DNA of 64,000 nucleotides, taken from contig NZ_JACIIZ010000005.1 in NCBI RefSeq assembly GCF_014205765.1, forward strand, positions 260,837 through 324,836, given 5' to 3'. The stretch is from Nitrospirillum iridis (GTDB lineage: Bacteria > Pseudomonadota > Alphaproteobacteria > Azospirillales > Azospirillaceae). The notes under the pieces are model-generated. The model was not told the DNA's origin, did no database searches, and saw only the letters and a program-made list of their open reading frames with translations. The position numbers were made by a program, and so were the translations under genes. Positions 46,511-56,308 of this stretch are shown here, piece by piece. Numbering within the stretch: the stretch's first letter is position 1; every line of letters begins with the position of its first letter.

Positions 46511-46549
46511 TAACGTGGCACACCGATCCCCCCCCTTCAAGGGCTTGAA
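46511..46549 (-). promoter_or_regulatory. Possible heat-shock-type promoter of lon
   Basis: Minus strand: CTTGAA (46536-46541), spacer 17, then CCACGTTA (46511-46518), a partial match to alphaproteobacterial RpoH promoters (CTTGAA / CCCCAT). CTTGAA is also part of the palindrome TTCAAGGGCTTGAA (46536-46549). Lon is RpoH-controlled in many proteobacteria, which makes the match plausible but not proven. Confidence 0.3.
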
Positions 46550-46612
46550 CCGGACGATTTCCGCGTTAGTAGGATGGTTCCGGATGAGAAAATCGCGTCT
46601 TTGCAACGGACG

Positions 46613-46632
46613 GGTCGGCCCGCGGGCCGACC
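46613..46632. repeat. Perfect 20-bp palindrome in the clpX-lon spacer
   Basis: GGTCGGCCC-GC-GGGCCGACC is perfectly symmetrical, 208 bases upstream of lon and 48 bases past the clpX terminator stem. Confidence 0.6.
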
Positions 46633-46679
46633 GGCACGCCCAAGTCCCTGGATTTCAGGCCAAAAGTGGAAATGGGCAA

Positions 46680-46723
46680 AAAGAAAACCCGGGAAACCCT
46701 CCGCAACGAAGGATTTCCCGGGT
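46680..46723 (-). terminator. Rho-independent terminator of clpX
   Basis: A perfect 10-bp outer stem (46687-46696/46714-46723), with an inner CCT/AGG pairing and, on the minus strand, TTTTCTTTTT directly after the stem. It begins 66 bases after the clpX stop. Confidence 0.9.
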
Positions 46724-46788
46724 CGCAAACTATCCGAACAGGCTATCGCCAATGGGCGAACGCACCAGCCAGAGGGGGGACGGCCCCG

Positions 46789-48054
46789 TCAGGCGACGGG
46801 CGCCGCCTCCGCCTTGCGGTCGGCGTAGATGTACAGCGGCTGGGCCCTGCCCTCGACCACCTCGCCGTTGATGACGATCTCATCCACGCCCTGCAGGCCC
46901 GGCAGATCGAACATCGACTCCAGCAGGATGGATTCCATGATGGAGCGCAGGCCACGGGCGCCGGTCTTGCGCTGGATGGCCTTGTTGGCGATGGACTTCA
47001 AGGCCTCTTCGGCGAAGGACAGCTTCACGTCCTCCATCTCGAACAGGCGCTGATACTGCTTCACCAGCGCGTTCTTCGGCTTGGTCAGAATCTCGATCAG
47101 CGCTTCCTCGTCCAGGTCGTTCAGCGTCGCCACCACGGGCAGACGGCCGACGAATTCCGGAATGAGGCCGAACTTCAGCAGATCCTCAGGCTCCACCTCC
47201 CGCAGCACGTCGCCGGTGCGGCGGTCATCGGGGCCCTTCACATCGGCGCCGAAGCCGATGGACGTGCCCTTGCCGCGGGCGGCGATGATCTTTTCCAGGC
47301 CGGCGAAGGCGCCGCCGCAGATGAACAGGATGTTGGTCGTGTCCACCTGCAGGAATTCCTGCTGCGGATGCTTGCGCCCGCCCTGCGGCGGCACGGAGGC
47401 GACGGTGCCCTCCATGATCTTCAGCAGCGCCTGCTGCACACCCTCGCCCGACACGTCACGGGTGATGGACGGGTTGTCGGACTTGCGGCTGATCTTGTCC
47501 ACTTCGTCGATGTAGACGATGCCGCGCTGCGCCCGCTCGACGTTGTAGTCGGCGGATTGCAGCAGCTTCAGGATGATGTTCTCCACGTCCTCGCCCACGT
47601 AACCGGCTTCGGTCAGCGTGGTGGCGTCGGCCATGGTGAAGGGCACGTCGATGATGCGGGCCAGCGTCTGGGCCAACAGGGTCTTGCCGCAGCCGGTGGG
47701 GCCGATCAGCAGGATGTTGGATTTCGCCAGTTCGACGTCGCTGTGCTTGGTGCCGTGGGCCAGCCGCTTGTAGTGGTTGTGCACGGCGACCGAGAGCACC
47801 CGCTTGGCGTGGCTCTGCCCGATGACGTAATCGTCCAGGACCGCGCAGATGTCGCGCGGAGTGGGCACGCCGTCACGGGACTTCACCAGCGTCGTCTTGT
47901 TCTCTTCGCGGATGATGTCCATGCACAATTCCACGCATTCATCGCAGATGAACACCGTGGGGCCGGCAATGAGCTTCCGCACCTCGTGCTGGCTCTTCCC
48001 GCAGAAGGAGCAGTAGAGGGTATTTTTCGAATCGCTGCCGGTCGACTTGGTCAT
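46789..48054 (-). CDS. clpX: ATP-dependent Clp protease ATP-binding subunit ClpX
   Basis: A 421-residue AAA+ unfoldase that feeds ClpP. The N-terminal zinc domain has Cys15, 18, 37 and 40 ([15 protein letters not shown]). Walker [13 protein letters not shown], Walker [10 protein letters not shown], the pore loop GYVGEDVEN and the ClpP-binding IGF-type loop (around SIGFGADV) are present. ATG 48054 has GGAGC upstream. It is encoded after clpP with 297 bases between, containing a stable hairpin. Confidence 0.98.
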   Translation of the reverse strand: MTKSTGSDSKNTLYCSFCGKSQHEVRKLIAGPTVFICDECVELCMDIIREENKTTLVKSRDGVPTPRDICAVLDDYVIGQSHAKRVLSVAVHNHYKRLAHGTKHSDVELAKSNILLIGPTGCGKTLLAQTLARIIDVPFTMADATTLTEAGYVGEDVENIILKLLQSADYNVERAQRGIVYIDEVDKISRKSDNPSITRDVSGEGVQQALLKIMEGTVASVPPQGGRKHPQQEFLQVDTTNILFICGGAFAGLEKIIAARGKGTSIGFGADVKGPDDRRTGDVLREVEPEDLLKFGLIPEFVGRLPVVATLNDLDEEALIEILTKPKNALVKQYQRLFEMEDVKLSFAEEALKSIANKAIQRKTGARGLRSIMESILLESMFDLPGLQGVDEIVINGEVVEGRAQPLYIYADRKAEAAPVA

Positions 48055-48266
48055 AAAAGCTCCGTACATCACCGGGACAGTCACCCGGAGCCATCACGAT
48101 GACGGAACCGGGGCCCGATCCTCCCGGGATCGGCCGGCGGACAAGGGGATGAACACCGCTCACCCGCCACTGCCCACCCATTCAACACCACGGAACGCAG
48201 GCCTTTCAACCCCCCGTGTGTCTCTTCATGTCCGAACACCCATACCGGGGTATCCCGGTGGGGGCG

Positions 48267-48293
48267 TTCCGGTGGGAAGTGAACCCACCGGAA
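48267..48293 (-). repeat. Stable hairpin in the clpP-clpX spacer
   Basis: A perfect 10-bp stem (48267-48276/48284-48293), loop of 7, no U-tract. It lies 59 bases after the clpP stop and could mark the 3' end of a processed clpP mRNA. The rest of 48055-48351 shows no gene. Confidence 0.6.
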
Positions 48294-48351
48294 GCCGGAC
48301 GCTCAACCCCAGGCCGTCCCCGATCAGGGCCGCCCTGGAAACGCTTTCGCC

Positions 48352-48978
<627 letters not shown>

Positions 48979-49035
48979 GCCTGCTCCAGCGCTGCGTCCG
49001 ACCCGGGGGCCATCCCCGGGCCCGTTGCCGGTCCG

Positions 49036-49058
49036 GGGGGAGGGGCGATCCCTCCCCC
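49036..49058 (-). repeat. GC hairpin in the tig-clpP spacer
   Basis: A perfect 9-bp stem (49036-49044/49050-49058), loop GCGAT. It lies 58 bases before clpP and lacks a U-tract on the minus strand. Confidence 0.55.
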
Positions 49059-49111
49059 GTTTCCCGTACTATACCGAGGCCCGTCAGAAACCGAAGACGG
49101 GAGATGCGACC

Positions 49112-50449
49112 TCAGGCCGCCTCTTCCTCATCGGGATCCTGCATCAGCTCTTCAGCCGACACGGGCTTCTCCGTCACCTTAACCTGTCCCAGGATGAAGT
49201 CGACAACCTTGTCTTCAAAAACCGGGGCCCGCAGGCTTTCCACCGCCTGGGGGTTGTTCTTGAAGAAGTCGAAAACCTCACGCTCCTGGCCCGGGTAGCG
49301 CCGCACCTCGGCCAGCACGGCCTGGTTCAGCTCTTCCCTCGCCACCGTTATATTGTTCTTCTGACCGATCTCGGAAAGGACCAATCCCAAACGAACACGA
49401 CGGATGGCGATATCGCGGTACTCCTTACGGAGTTCCTCCTCGTCCTTGCCAGCGTCCTCACCGGCGTCGCCGGCCTTCAGCTCTTCCTGCAGGCGCTTCC
49501 AGATCTGGTCGAATTCGATGTCGACCATGCCCTGCGGCACCTCGAAGCTGTGCAGTTCGGCCAACTGGTCCAGCAGGGCGCGCTTGGCGCGCAGGCGGCT
49601 CATGACGGTGTAGTCGCCGCCCAGACGGTCACGGATGACGGTCTTCAGCGCGGCCAGGTCGTCGAAACCCAGGCCCTTGGCGAACTCGTCATCGATGGTG
49701 ACCTCGACGGCCGCCTTCACTTCCTTCACGTCCACCTCAAACACGGCGTCCTTACCGGCCAGCTCGGCGGCGTGGTAGCCCTCGGGGAAGGTGACGTTGA
49801 CGGTGCGGTGGTCGCCGGCACGGGTGCCTTCCAGCTGCTCCTCGAAGGTGCCGATGAAGCTGCCCGAGCCCAGTTCCAGCTCATGGCCCTCGCCCTTCAT
49901 GCCCGGGCGCTTCTCGCCGTCGACGGAACCGTCGAAGTCGATGACGACGATGTCGCCCTTGGCGGCCGGACGGTCCTCGGTCAGCGGGGCGGAGGTCTTG
50001 CGGCCGGAGGCGATGCGGCCCACCGCCTCATCGACCTGCGCGTCCGTGATATCGACCACCGGCTTCTCGATGGCGACGCCACTGAGGTCGGCCGGCTCGA
50101 ACTCCGGCAGGACCTCATAGATCATCTTGAATTCCAGGTCGCTCTCGCCCTCGGCCTCGAACTTCACGATCTCGACCTTGGGCTGCAGGGCGGGACGCAG
50201 GCTGTGCTGCTCAACCACCTTGCCGGCGCTGTCGGACATGGCCTTGTCCAGCACTTCGCCCATCACCGACTGCCCATAGCGCTGCTTCAGCACCGACATC
50301 GGCACCTTGCCCGGGCGGAAGCCCGGCATGCGCACGGTCTTGCCGATTTCTTTCAGTTGGGCGTCCACGCGGCCGGCCAGATCGGCGGCGGGGATGACGA
50401 CCGTGTATTCGCGGCGCAGGCCTTCGGTGCTGGTCTCGGTGATGTTCAT
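49112..50449 (-). CDS. tig: Trigger factor
   Basis: A 445-residue ribosome-associated chaperone and peptidyl-prolyl isomerase. The ribosome-binding domain has the signature GFRPGKVP at 43-50. The FKBP-type domain is at about 155-240 (KGDIVVIDFDGSVDGE... ELGSGSFIGTFEEQLEGTRAGD...VTFPEGYHAAELAGKDAVFEVDVKEVK). The C-terminal substrate cradle follows and ends in an acidic tail (DPDEEEAA). It heads the tig-clpP-clpX block; tRNA-Leu lies 110 bases upstream on the same strand. Confidence 0.97.
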   Translation of the reverse strand: MNITETSTEGLRREYTVVIPAADLAGRVDAQLKEIGKTVRMPGFRPGKVPMSVLKQRYGQSVMGEVLDKAMSDSAGKVVEQHSLRPALQPKVEIVKFEAEGESDLEFKMIYEVLPEFEPADLSGVAIEKPVVDITDAQVDEAVGRIASGRKTSAPLTEDRPAAKGDIVVIDFDGSVDGEKRPGMKGEGHELELGSGSFIGTFEEQLEGTRAGDHRTVNVTFPEGYHAAELAGKDAVFEVDVKEVKAAVEVTIDDEFAKGLGFDDLAALKTVIRDRLGGDYTVMSRLRAKRALLDQLAELHSFEVPQGMVDIEFDQIWKRLQEELKAGDAGEDAGKDEEELRKEYRDIAIRRVRLGLVLSEIGQKNNITVAREELNQAVLAEVRRYPGQEREVFDFFKNNPQAVESLRAPVFEDKVVDFILGQVKVTEKPVSAEELMQDPDEEEAA

Positions 50450-50558
50450 GGGACTATTCGAACCTGTCTCTATTGATCGGCCCCGGATGCCGGCTGTCCC
50501 GGCCCCTGGGTGCCCGGGGCCGGACGGACCACGGGCGGTTGGGTTGATATCTCGTGCT

Positions 50559-50643
50559 TGGTGCGGGCGAAGGGACTCGAACCCCCACGACTTTCGTCAC
50601 TGGAACCTAAATCCAGCGCGTCTACCAGTTCCGCCACGCCCGC
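50559..50643 (-). tRNA. tRNA-Leu (anticodon TAG)
   Basis: An 85-base class II tRNA with a long variable arm and encoded CCA (50559-50561). The acceptor GCGGGCG pairs with CGCCCGC. The anticodon stem-loop is CTGGA-TTTAGGT-TCCAG. Confidence 0.96.
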
Positions 50644-50765
50644 GGCCAAACCCGGCTTCAGGATCCCTTGGGCGCCCGGTTCCGCCGCCCGTCCCGGCGG
50701 CGCCGCGGCGCCAAATGGGGAATAGGCATAGAAACAGCGCCCGGACCCTTCCAGGCGCCGTCCGA

Positions 50766-50794
50766 TCTATAGCACCCGCGCACCCGCGTAAACA
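50766..50794 (-). promoter_or_regulatory. Candidate promoter of tRNA-Leu
   Basis: Minus strand: -35 TGTTTA (50789-50794), spacer 17, -10 TATAGA (50766-50771). It lies about 120 bases before the tRNA. Confidence 0.35.
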
Positions 50795-50971
50795 GGAATC
50801 TAGGCCGAAGCCCCAGGCCGATCAGGGGCCGGGGCGGCGGGGAACCCGGGGGCCGGCCGGGCTGCCATTTTCCCGCCAGCCGGGACCCGCCCGGCAAAGC
50901 CTGCTATCGGCGGTGGCGAAGTGCTTGTTATGCTGCGCATCCCGACGACGCAGCCCGAGGCCGACGCCCGC

Positions 50972-51664
50972 ATGAACGCCGCAACGCCCGTTTCCCAACC
51001 CATCACGCCCACCCTTCCCCGCCCCGTCCTCACCGCCGACCGGTTGGCGGGCCGCACGGTGGATCTGGAAAGACTGGACCTGGACCGCCACGCGCCCGGC
51101 TTGTGGGACGCCATCGGCCGCCATGCCGACCTTTGGGAGCACATCCCCGGCGGGCCGTTCGCGGACGCGGACGTCTTCACCCAGTGGCTGAGGGACCGGA
51201 TCCCCCGCCCGGGCCAGACCATTTACGCCGTGATGGATAAGACCGACACGGTCCCGACGCCCGCCGGCGTCCTGATCCTGCTCAACGCCAACCCCGACAT
51301 GGGCACGGTGGAGATGGGCCTGGTCTACGGCGCCCGGCTGAGCCGCCGCGTGACGGGCACGGAAGGCGTCTTCCTGCTGATCGATTACGCCTTGGGCCAG
51401 TCGGGCTATCGCCGGCTGGAATGGCGCTGCGGCCCGCCCAACGTCGCTTCCATCAGGGCGGCGACGCGGTACGGCTTCACCCACGAAGGCCTGCTGCGCC
51501 AGACCTTGTGGATGAAAGGGCGCAACTGGGACACCAATGTCTTTTCCATTCTGGATGGGGAATGGCCCGCCCGCCGCCAGCGCCTGGCGGCCTGGCTGGC
51601 CCCGGAGAACTTCACCGAAGACGGCCACCAGCGCCAGCCGCTGACCGCGTTCGGAGATGTCTGA
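50972..51664 (+). CDS. GNAT family N-acetyltransferase (RimJ/RimL-like)
   Basis: A 230-residue acetyl-CoA-dependent transferase. The fold is recognisable from the N-terminal strand TVDLERLDLDRHAPGLWDAI, the central VEMGLVYGARLSRRVTGTEGVFLLIDYALGQSGYRRLEWRC and the closing PPNVASIRAATRYGFTHEGLLRQTLWMKGRNWDTNVFSIL, typical of the RimJ/RimL type that acts on protein N-termini or small amines. ATG 50972 has GAGG upstream; in-frame starts at 50930 (ATG) and 50921 (GTG) are possible. Substrate unknown. Confidence 0.88.
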   Translation: MNAATPVSQPITPTLPRPVLTADRLAGRTVDLERLDLDRHAPGLWDAIGRHADLWEHIPGGPFADADVFTQWLRDRIPRPGQTIYAVMDKTDTVPTPAGVLILLNANPDMGTVEMGLVYGARLSRRVTGTEGVFLLIDYALGQSGYRRLEWRCGPPNVASIRAATRYGFTHEGLLRQTLWMKGRNWDTNVFSILDGEWPARRQRLAAWLAPENFTEDGHQRQPLTAFGDV

Positions 51665-51667
51665 GAA

Positions 51668-54004
51668 TCAGCCCAGCACCGCCCGGGCGCAGGCGTCCAC
51701 GATGGCGTCGGCGTCCAGGCCGTGGACACGATAGAGGTCGGGGATATCGGCCGACTGGCCGAAGGTCTCCACCCCCAGCGGCACCACTGGCTGGCCGCGC
51801 ACGGCGCCCAGCCAGGACAGGCTGGCGGGGTGGCCGTCCATGACGGTCACCAGCCGCGCGCCAGCAGGAAGCGCCGACAGCAGGTGGTGGACGTGCGCGG
51901 CGCCCGCCCGCCCGCCGCGCTGCGCCGCCGTCCAACCGGCGTGCAGCCGGTCGGGCGAGGTCACGGCCAGAAGGCCGGCGCCGGGGCAGTCCTCCAGCAC
52001 CTGGGCATGGGCATCCAGCGCCTCCGGCGCCAGGGCGCCGCAGTAGACGATGGCGAACTCCGCCCCCGGCGCCGGCGGACGCAACCAGTACCCCCCCTGG
52101 ATGACGGCCTCGCGGTCCAGTCCCTGGGTCCCCCGTGCCGGCTGGTCCATCTGGCGGGTGGTCAGGCGCAGGTAGAGGGAGCCGCCGTCCGGCCGCTGCA
52201 TGTGATCGAAGCCCCAGGCCATGATGGCCGCCAGTTCGTCCACAAAGGCCGGCTCATAGCTTGAGACGTTGGGCAAGCCCATGCCGATCAGGGGCGTGGC
52301 GATGGACTGGTGGGCGCCGCCCTCCGGCGCCAGGGTGACGCCCGAGGGTGTCGCCACCACCATGAAGCGGGCGTCCTGGTAGGCCGCGTAGTTCATGGCA
52401 TCCAGGCCGCGCTTGATGAAGGGGTCGTAGAGGGTGCCGATGGGCAGCAGCCGGGCGCCGAACAGGTCGTGGCTGAGCCCCAGCGCCGCCAGCATGAGGA
52501 ACAGGTTGTGCTCGGCGATGCCCAGTTCGATGTGCTGGCCGGTGGGCGCCCCCTGCCAGCGCTGGGCGGAGACCACCTTCTGTTCGCGGAAGATGTCCTG
52601 CGTCTCGGCCCGTGCGAACAGGCCGCGGCGATTGACCCAGGGGCCCAGGTTGGTGGAGACGGTGACGTCGGGCGAGGTGGTGACGATGCGGGCCGCCAGT
52701 TCGTCGTCGCCCTTGGCGATCTCCCCCAATATCTTGCCGAAACCCTCCTGGGTGGACATGCGGGCGCCCAGATCCACCGCCAGGGCGGGCGGCACCGGTA
52801 TGGTCGCCGAGGTCAGCCGGCGGCGGCCCCCCTGGGCGAAGGGCACACCAGCCAGGAAGGCCTCAAGCTCCGCCGGGTCCACGTCCAGGCCGGCGAGACG
52901 ATCCCATTCCTGGCCGTCCACTAGGCCGCAGGCGGCCTTGAAGCTCGCCATCTGCTCCGGGTTCATCAGGCCCGAATGGTTGTCCTTGTGTCCCTGGAAG
53001 GGCAGGCCACGCCCCTTGACCGTATAGGCGATGAAACAGGCGGGCCGGTCGTCGGTGGTGCCGTGGAAGGTTTCCAGCAGCGTCGGCAGGTCGTGGCCCG
53101 CCAGGTTGGTCATCAGCCCCCCCAGGGCGGCATCGTCGTGGGCGTCCAGGATGTGGCGGATGCCCCGGGTGTCACCCAGGTCGCGGGTCAGCGCCTCACG
53201 CCAGGCGGCCCCACCCTTGAAGGTCAGGGCGGAATAGAGCTGGTTGGGGCAAGTGTCGATCCACTGGCGCAGTGCGTCGCCGCCCTCTTGCCCGAAGGCC
53301 GCCTGCAGCTTCTTGCCGTACTTCAGAATCTGCACGTTCCAGTCCAGCGAGCGGAACATGCCCTCGATGGGGACCCACAGCCGGTCCGACACCACGCTGT
53401 CCAGGCTCTGCCGGTTATAGTCGATGATCCACCAGGTGTTGCGCAGATCGTGCTTCCACCCCTCCAGCATGGCTTCGAAGACGTTGCCCTCGTCCATCTC
53501 GGCATCGCCCACCAGGGCCACCATGCGGCCCTCCGGCTGCGGTGACAGCCCCTTCAGGCGGACATAGTCCTGCACCAGCGAGGCGAAGGCGGTGACGGCC
53601 ACGCCCAGCCCCACGGAGCCGGTGGAGAAATCCACGTCGTCGGTGTCCTTGGTGCGCGAGGGATAGCTCTGCGCCCCGCCCAGCGCGCGGAACCGTTCCA
53701 GCTTGTCCCGCGTCTGGCGGCCCAGCATGTACTGGATGGCGTGGAAGACGGGGCTGGCGTGGGGTTTCACCGCCACCCGGTCCTGCGGCCGCAGCACGTC
53801 GAAGTACAGCGCCGTCATGATGGTGGCCAGCGAGGCGCTGGAGGCCTGGTGGCCACCCACCTTCAGGCCATCGCGCGAGGGACGAATGTGGTTGGCGTTG
53901 TGGATGGTCCACGCCGACAGCCAGAGCACCTTGCGCTCCAGCGCCTCCAGCAGGCGGATCTTGTCGGGATGGACGACCGGAGCGGTCGAGGCGGTGTCAG
54001 GCAT
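51668..54004 (-). CDS. Thiamin-diphosphate enzyme, transketolase / homodimeric pyruvate dehydrogenase E1-like
   Basis: A 778-residue cytoplasmic enzyme. The thiamin motif starts at residue 166 (GDAEMDEGN) and ends near IIDYNRQSLDSVV. Phrases such as SRDGLKVGGHQASSASLATIMTALYF, FSTGSVGLGVAVTAFASL and QHIELGIAEHNLFLMLAALGLS fit the AceE/transketolase superfamily, with a pyrimidine-binding domain and a transketolase C-terminal domain (about 600-770). It is shorter than E. coli AceE (about 887) and longer than classical transketolase (about 665). The substrate, a keto-acid or ketose, cannot be decided. No E2/E3 gene is adjacent. Confidence 0.85.
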   Translation of the reverse strand: MPDTASTAPVVHPDKIRLLEALERKVLWLSAWTIHNANHIRPSRDGLKVGGHQASSASLATIMTALYFDVLRPQDRVAVKPHASPVFHAIQYMLGRQTRDKLERFRALGGAQSYPSRTKDTDDVDFSTGSVGLGVAVTAFASLVQDYVRLKGLSPQPEGRMVALVGDAEMDEGNVFEAMLEGWKHDLRNTWWIIDYNRQSLDSVVSDRLWVPIEGMFRSLDWNVQILKYGKKLQAAFGQEGGDALRQWIDTCPNQLYSALTFKGGAAWREALTRDLGDTRGIRHILDAHDDAALGGLMTNLAGHDLPTLLETFHGTTDDRPACFIAYTVKGRGLPFQGHKDNHSGLMNPEQMASFKAACGLVDGQEWDRLAGLDVDPAELEAFLAGVPFAQGGRRRLTSATIPVPPALAVDLGARMSTQEGFGKILGEIAKGDDELAARIVTTSPDVTVSTNLGPWVNRRGLFARAETQDIFREQKVVSAQRWQGAPTGQHIELGIAEHNLFLMLAALGLSHDLFGARLLPIGTLYDPFIKRGLDAMNYAAYQDARFMVVATPSGVTLAPEGGAHQSIATPLIGMGLPNVSSYEPAFVDELAAIMAWGFDHMQRPDGGSLYLRLTTRQMDQPARGTQGLDREAVIQGGYWLRPPAPGAEFAIVYCGALAPEALDAHAQVLEDCPGAGLLAVTSPDRLHAGWTAAQRGGRAGAAHVHHLLSALPAGARLVTVMDGHPASLSWLGAVRGQPVVPLGVETFGQSADIPDLYRVHGLDADAIVDACARAVLG

Positions 54005-54103
54005 GCGGCGTTCTTCCCTATGGTGGGGCGCCCGCGAACCCGGGGGGCGGCGCCCGGTCTTGGCCCTGGTTATAGACCTGGCCGGGGCGCCCCTGAAGAC
54101 CGC

Positions 54104-54139
54104 GCGTCAAAAATTTTTGGCTTCGGAAAGTTTTGACGC
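54104..54139. promoter_or_regulatory. Inverted repeat upstream of the thiamin enzyme gene
   Basis: GCGTCAAAA (54104-54112) and TTTTGACGC (54131-54139) are perfect arms separated by 18 bases. The repeat is 100-135 bases before the start at 54004. It could be an operator; a promoter was not recognised. The spacer 54005-54188 has no gene. Confidence 0.4.
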
Positions 54140-54188
54140 ACGGCGGGGCCATGGGGCGCGGCCATGGGGATTGGGCCGGAACGGCCGG

Positions 54189-56090
54189 TCAGGCGTCCGT
54201 CGCGCCAGGCCAGCGCCCTTGGGCCGTCTCCTCCAGGCGCTGCAACACGCCCTCGATCGCGGCGCGCAACACCTCGGGCAGGTAGGGCTTGTGAATCAGG
54301 GCGCAGCCGGTGGCCGAGGCCTCCTGGATGCGGGCGGGGTCGGTGTCGCCGGTGACAATGATCCCCGGCAGGTGGCGCCGCACCTCATTGCCCAGGCGCG
54401 CCACCAACTGCACGCCATTGAGGGGACCCGGCAGGCGGAAGTCGCTGATCACCAGGCCCGGCAGACGCACGGCGTCACGCACCGCGGCCAGCGCCTCGTC
54501 CGAACCGCCGGCGGTGATGACGCGGTAGCCCCAACTTTCGATGATGGCGCCCAGGGCCATACGCTGCAGGGCGTCATCCTCCACCGCCAGGATGGTGCGG
54601 GGATCGCTCTCGCGCTGGAGGGGACGCTGGCCATCACGGGGAAAGACCAGCAGGCCGTCACCCCCGGTGGCCGCCGCCGGATCCTCGGCCCGCGCCGCCG
54701 CCACGGCCGGCACCAACACGGAGAAGACGGAGCCTCGGCCGGGAACGGAGCGGACGGCGACCGCGCTGCCCAGCAGCCGCGCCATGCGGCGGACGATGCC
54801 CAGCCCCAAGCCCAGTCCCTTGGTCCGGTCCCGTTCCGGATTGTCCAGCTGGACGAAGTCCTCGAAGATTGCATCCAGCTGGTTGGCCGGGATGCCCACG
54901 CCCGTGTCCCAGATCTGGACCAGCATGGCGTCGCCCCGCCGGCGGGTGGAGACCAGCACCCGCCCACCCCGGCCGGTGTAGCGGATGGCGTTGGTCAGCA
55001 CGTTGCGCAGGATGCATTTCATCAGGACGGGGTCGGTATCCGCCTCCTCCAGCGCCGCTTGCGGGCCAGCCTTGGTCGCCGGGCGCAGCCGGATATGGAC
55101 ACCGGCCTTTTCCGCGTCGCCCCGGATGGCGCTGACCAGGCCCGCCAGGGCGGCTTCCAACCCGAAGCGCTGGCGTTTCACCGCCACCGTGCCGGCGTCC
55201 AGCACCGACACGTCCAACAGGGCCCGCAGCAATTCCTCACCCGCCGACAAGGCCTCGCCCATGCCGGCGATAAGCTTGCGATCGAGCGCGTTGGCCAGGC
55301 CGTTGCCCGGAGGCGGGGCCGCGATCGCCGCCACACCGGCCGGAAGCGCGTTGGCGGCGGCCCGGCTGGTGGCGGCCCGTTCCGCCAGCATGGTGTGGTA
55401 CAGCCGCATCGTCTGCAGCGGCTGGCGCAAATCGTGGCTGATGGCCGCCAGGAAGACGGACTTGGCGCGATTGGCCTTCTCGGCCTCCTCCGCCCGCGCC
55501 TGGCTCTCGGCGACCGCCGCCTGGAGGGACTCGTATAGCTGGACGTTGGTCAACGCCACCGCCGTGGAATGCGCCACCGCCTGCAGCAGCGCCACCTCCT
55601 CCGCCCGGGGGTGGCGCGACACCGCCCAATAGGCGCCGATGGCGGCCACCGGCTCGTCGGTTCGGACCGGCACCATCACCAGGCTTTTCACGAAGGTGGG
55701 ACGATAGGCGTCGTGGGGAATGCGGTCATCCTGATAGATGTCGGCGATCACCGCCGGCTGGCGGTTCAGCATGACCCAGCCGGAAATGCAGGTGGACAGG
55801 GGAAAGCGCCGGCCTTTCCACAGCGGCGCGATGGCGTCCTCCTCCGCATAGTGGCAGAGGTCCCCCTCGCGCAGGACGAACGTGACGCCATCGGCGCCAC
55901 TGAGCGCGCGGGCGGCCATGCGCACCACGGCCATGACGCTGGGCACGTCCCGACAGAAGGACAGGGCCTGGACCAGATCGACCAGATCACCGATGGGACC
56001 GGTGAAACGGAGGCCGGGCGGCGCGGCCGATGGGGAAGGCGCCGACCGGATCGGGGCGGCCTCCAAAGGCATCGCGTCTTTCCATCCCAT
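54189..56090 (-). CDS. Hybrid sensor histidine kinase with GAF and receiver domains
   Basis: A 633-residue soluble kinase without membrane helices. An N-terminal GAF domain (about 30-175; LSTCISGWVMLNRQPAVIADIYQDDRIPHDAY) senses a cytoplasmic signal. A coiled linker leads to the HisKA box with His219 (AISHDLRQPLQTM). The HATPase has N, G1 and G2 boxes (NVLTNAIRYT, DTGVGI, GLGLGLGIV). The C-terminal receiver carries the phospho-acceptor Asp550 (VISDFRLPGP) and the switch Lys in HKPYLP. ATG 56090 is chosen; the frame upstream is a shadow of the receptor gene, and ATG 56072 is possible. No partner regulator is adjacent. Confidence 0.9.
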   Translation of the reverse strand: MGWKDAMPLEAAPIRSAPSPSAAPPGLRFTGPIGDLVDLVQALSFCRDVPSVMAVVRMAARALSGADGVTFVLREGDLCHYAEEDAIAPLWKGRRFPLSTCISGWVMLNRQPAVIADIYQDDRIPHDAYRPTFVKSLVMVPVRTDEPVAAIGAYWAVSRHPRAEEVALLQAVAHSTAVALTNVQLYESLQAAVAESQARAEEAEKANRAKSVFLAAISHDLRQPLQTMRLYHTMLAERAATSRAAANALPAGVAAIAAPPPGNGLANALDRKLIAGMGEALSAGEELLRALLDVSVLDAGTVAVKRQRFGLEAALAGLVSAIRGDAEKAGVHIRLRPATKAGPQAALEEADTDPVLMKCILRNVLTNAIRYTGRGGRVLVSTRRRGDAMLVQIWDTGVGIPANQLDAIFEDFVQLDNPERDRTKGLGLGLGIVRRMARLLGSAVAVRSVPGRGSVFSVLVPAVAAARAEDPAAATGGDGLLVFPRDGQRPLQRESDPRTILAVEDDALQRMALGAIIESWGYRVITAGGSDEALAAVRDAVRLPGLVISDFRLPGPLNGVQLVARLGNEVRRHLPGIIVTGDTDPARIQEASATGCALIHKPYLPEVLRAAIEGVLQRLEETAQGRWPGATDA

Positions 56091-56308
56091 GCGGACCGCC
56101 CCTGACACAGGCTCCCGGCAACAACGCCTGCGGAGACGCATCCTTACGGCGAAATGCCGAAAGGCCGGGCCACCCTGAGCAGCGGCCCAACAGGACGATA
56201 TGGCGGATTTTCGGTGCTTTTCCAGGCTGCTGAGGGAACTACCCCCTCTGGTTAGGCCACAACGGCCGGGACGCGCCACCGCCCCGGCCTGGTCAACAGG
56301 GCCGGCCG

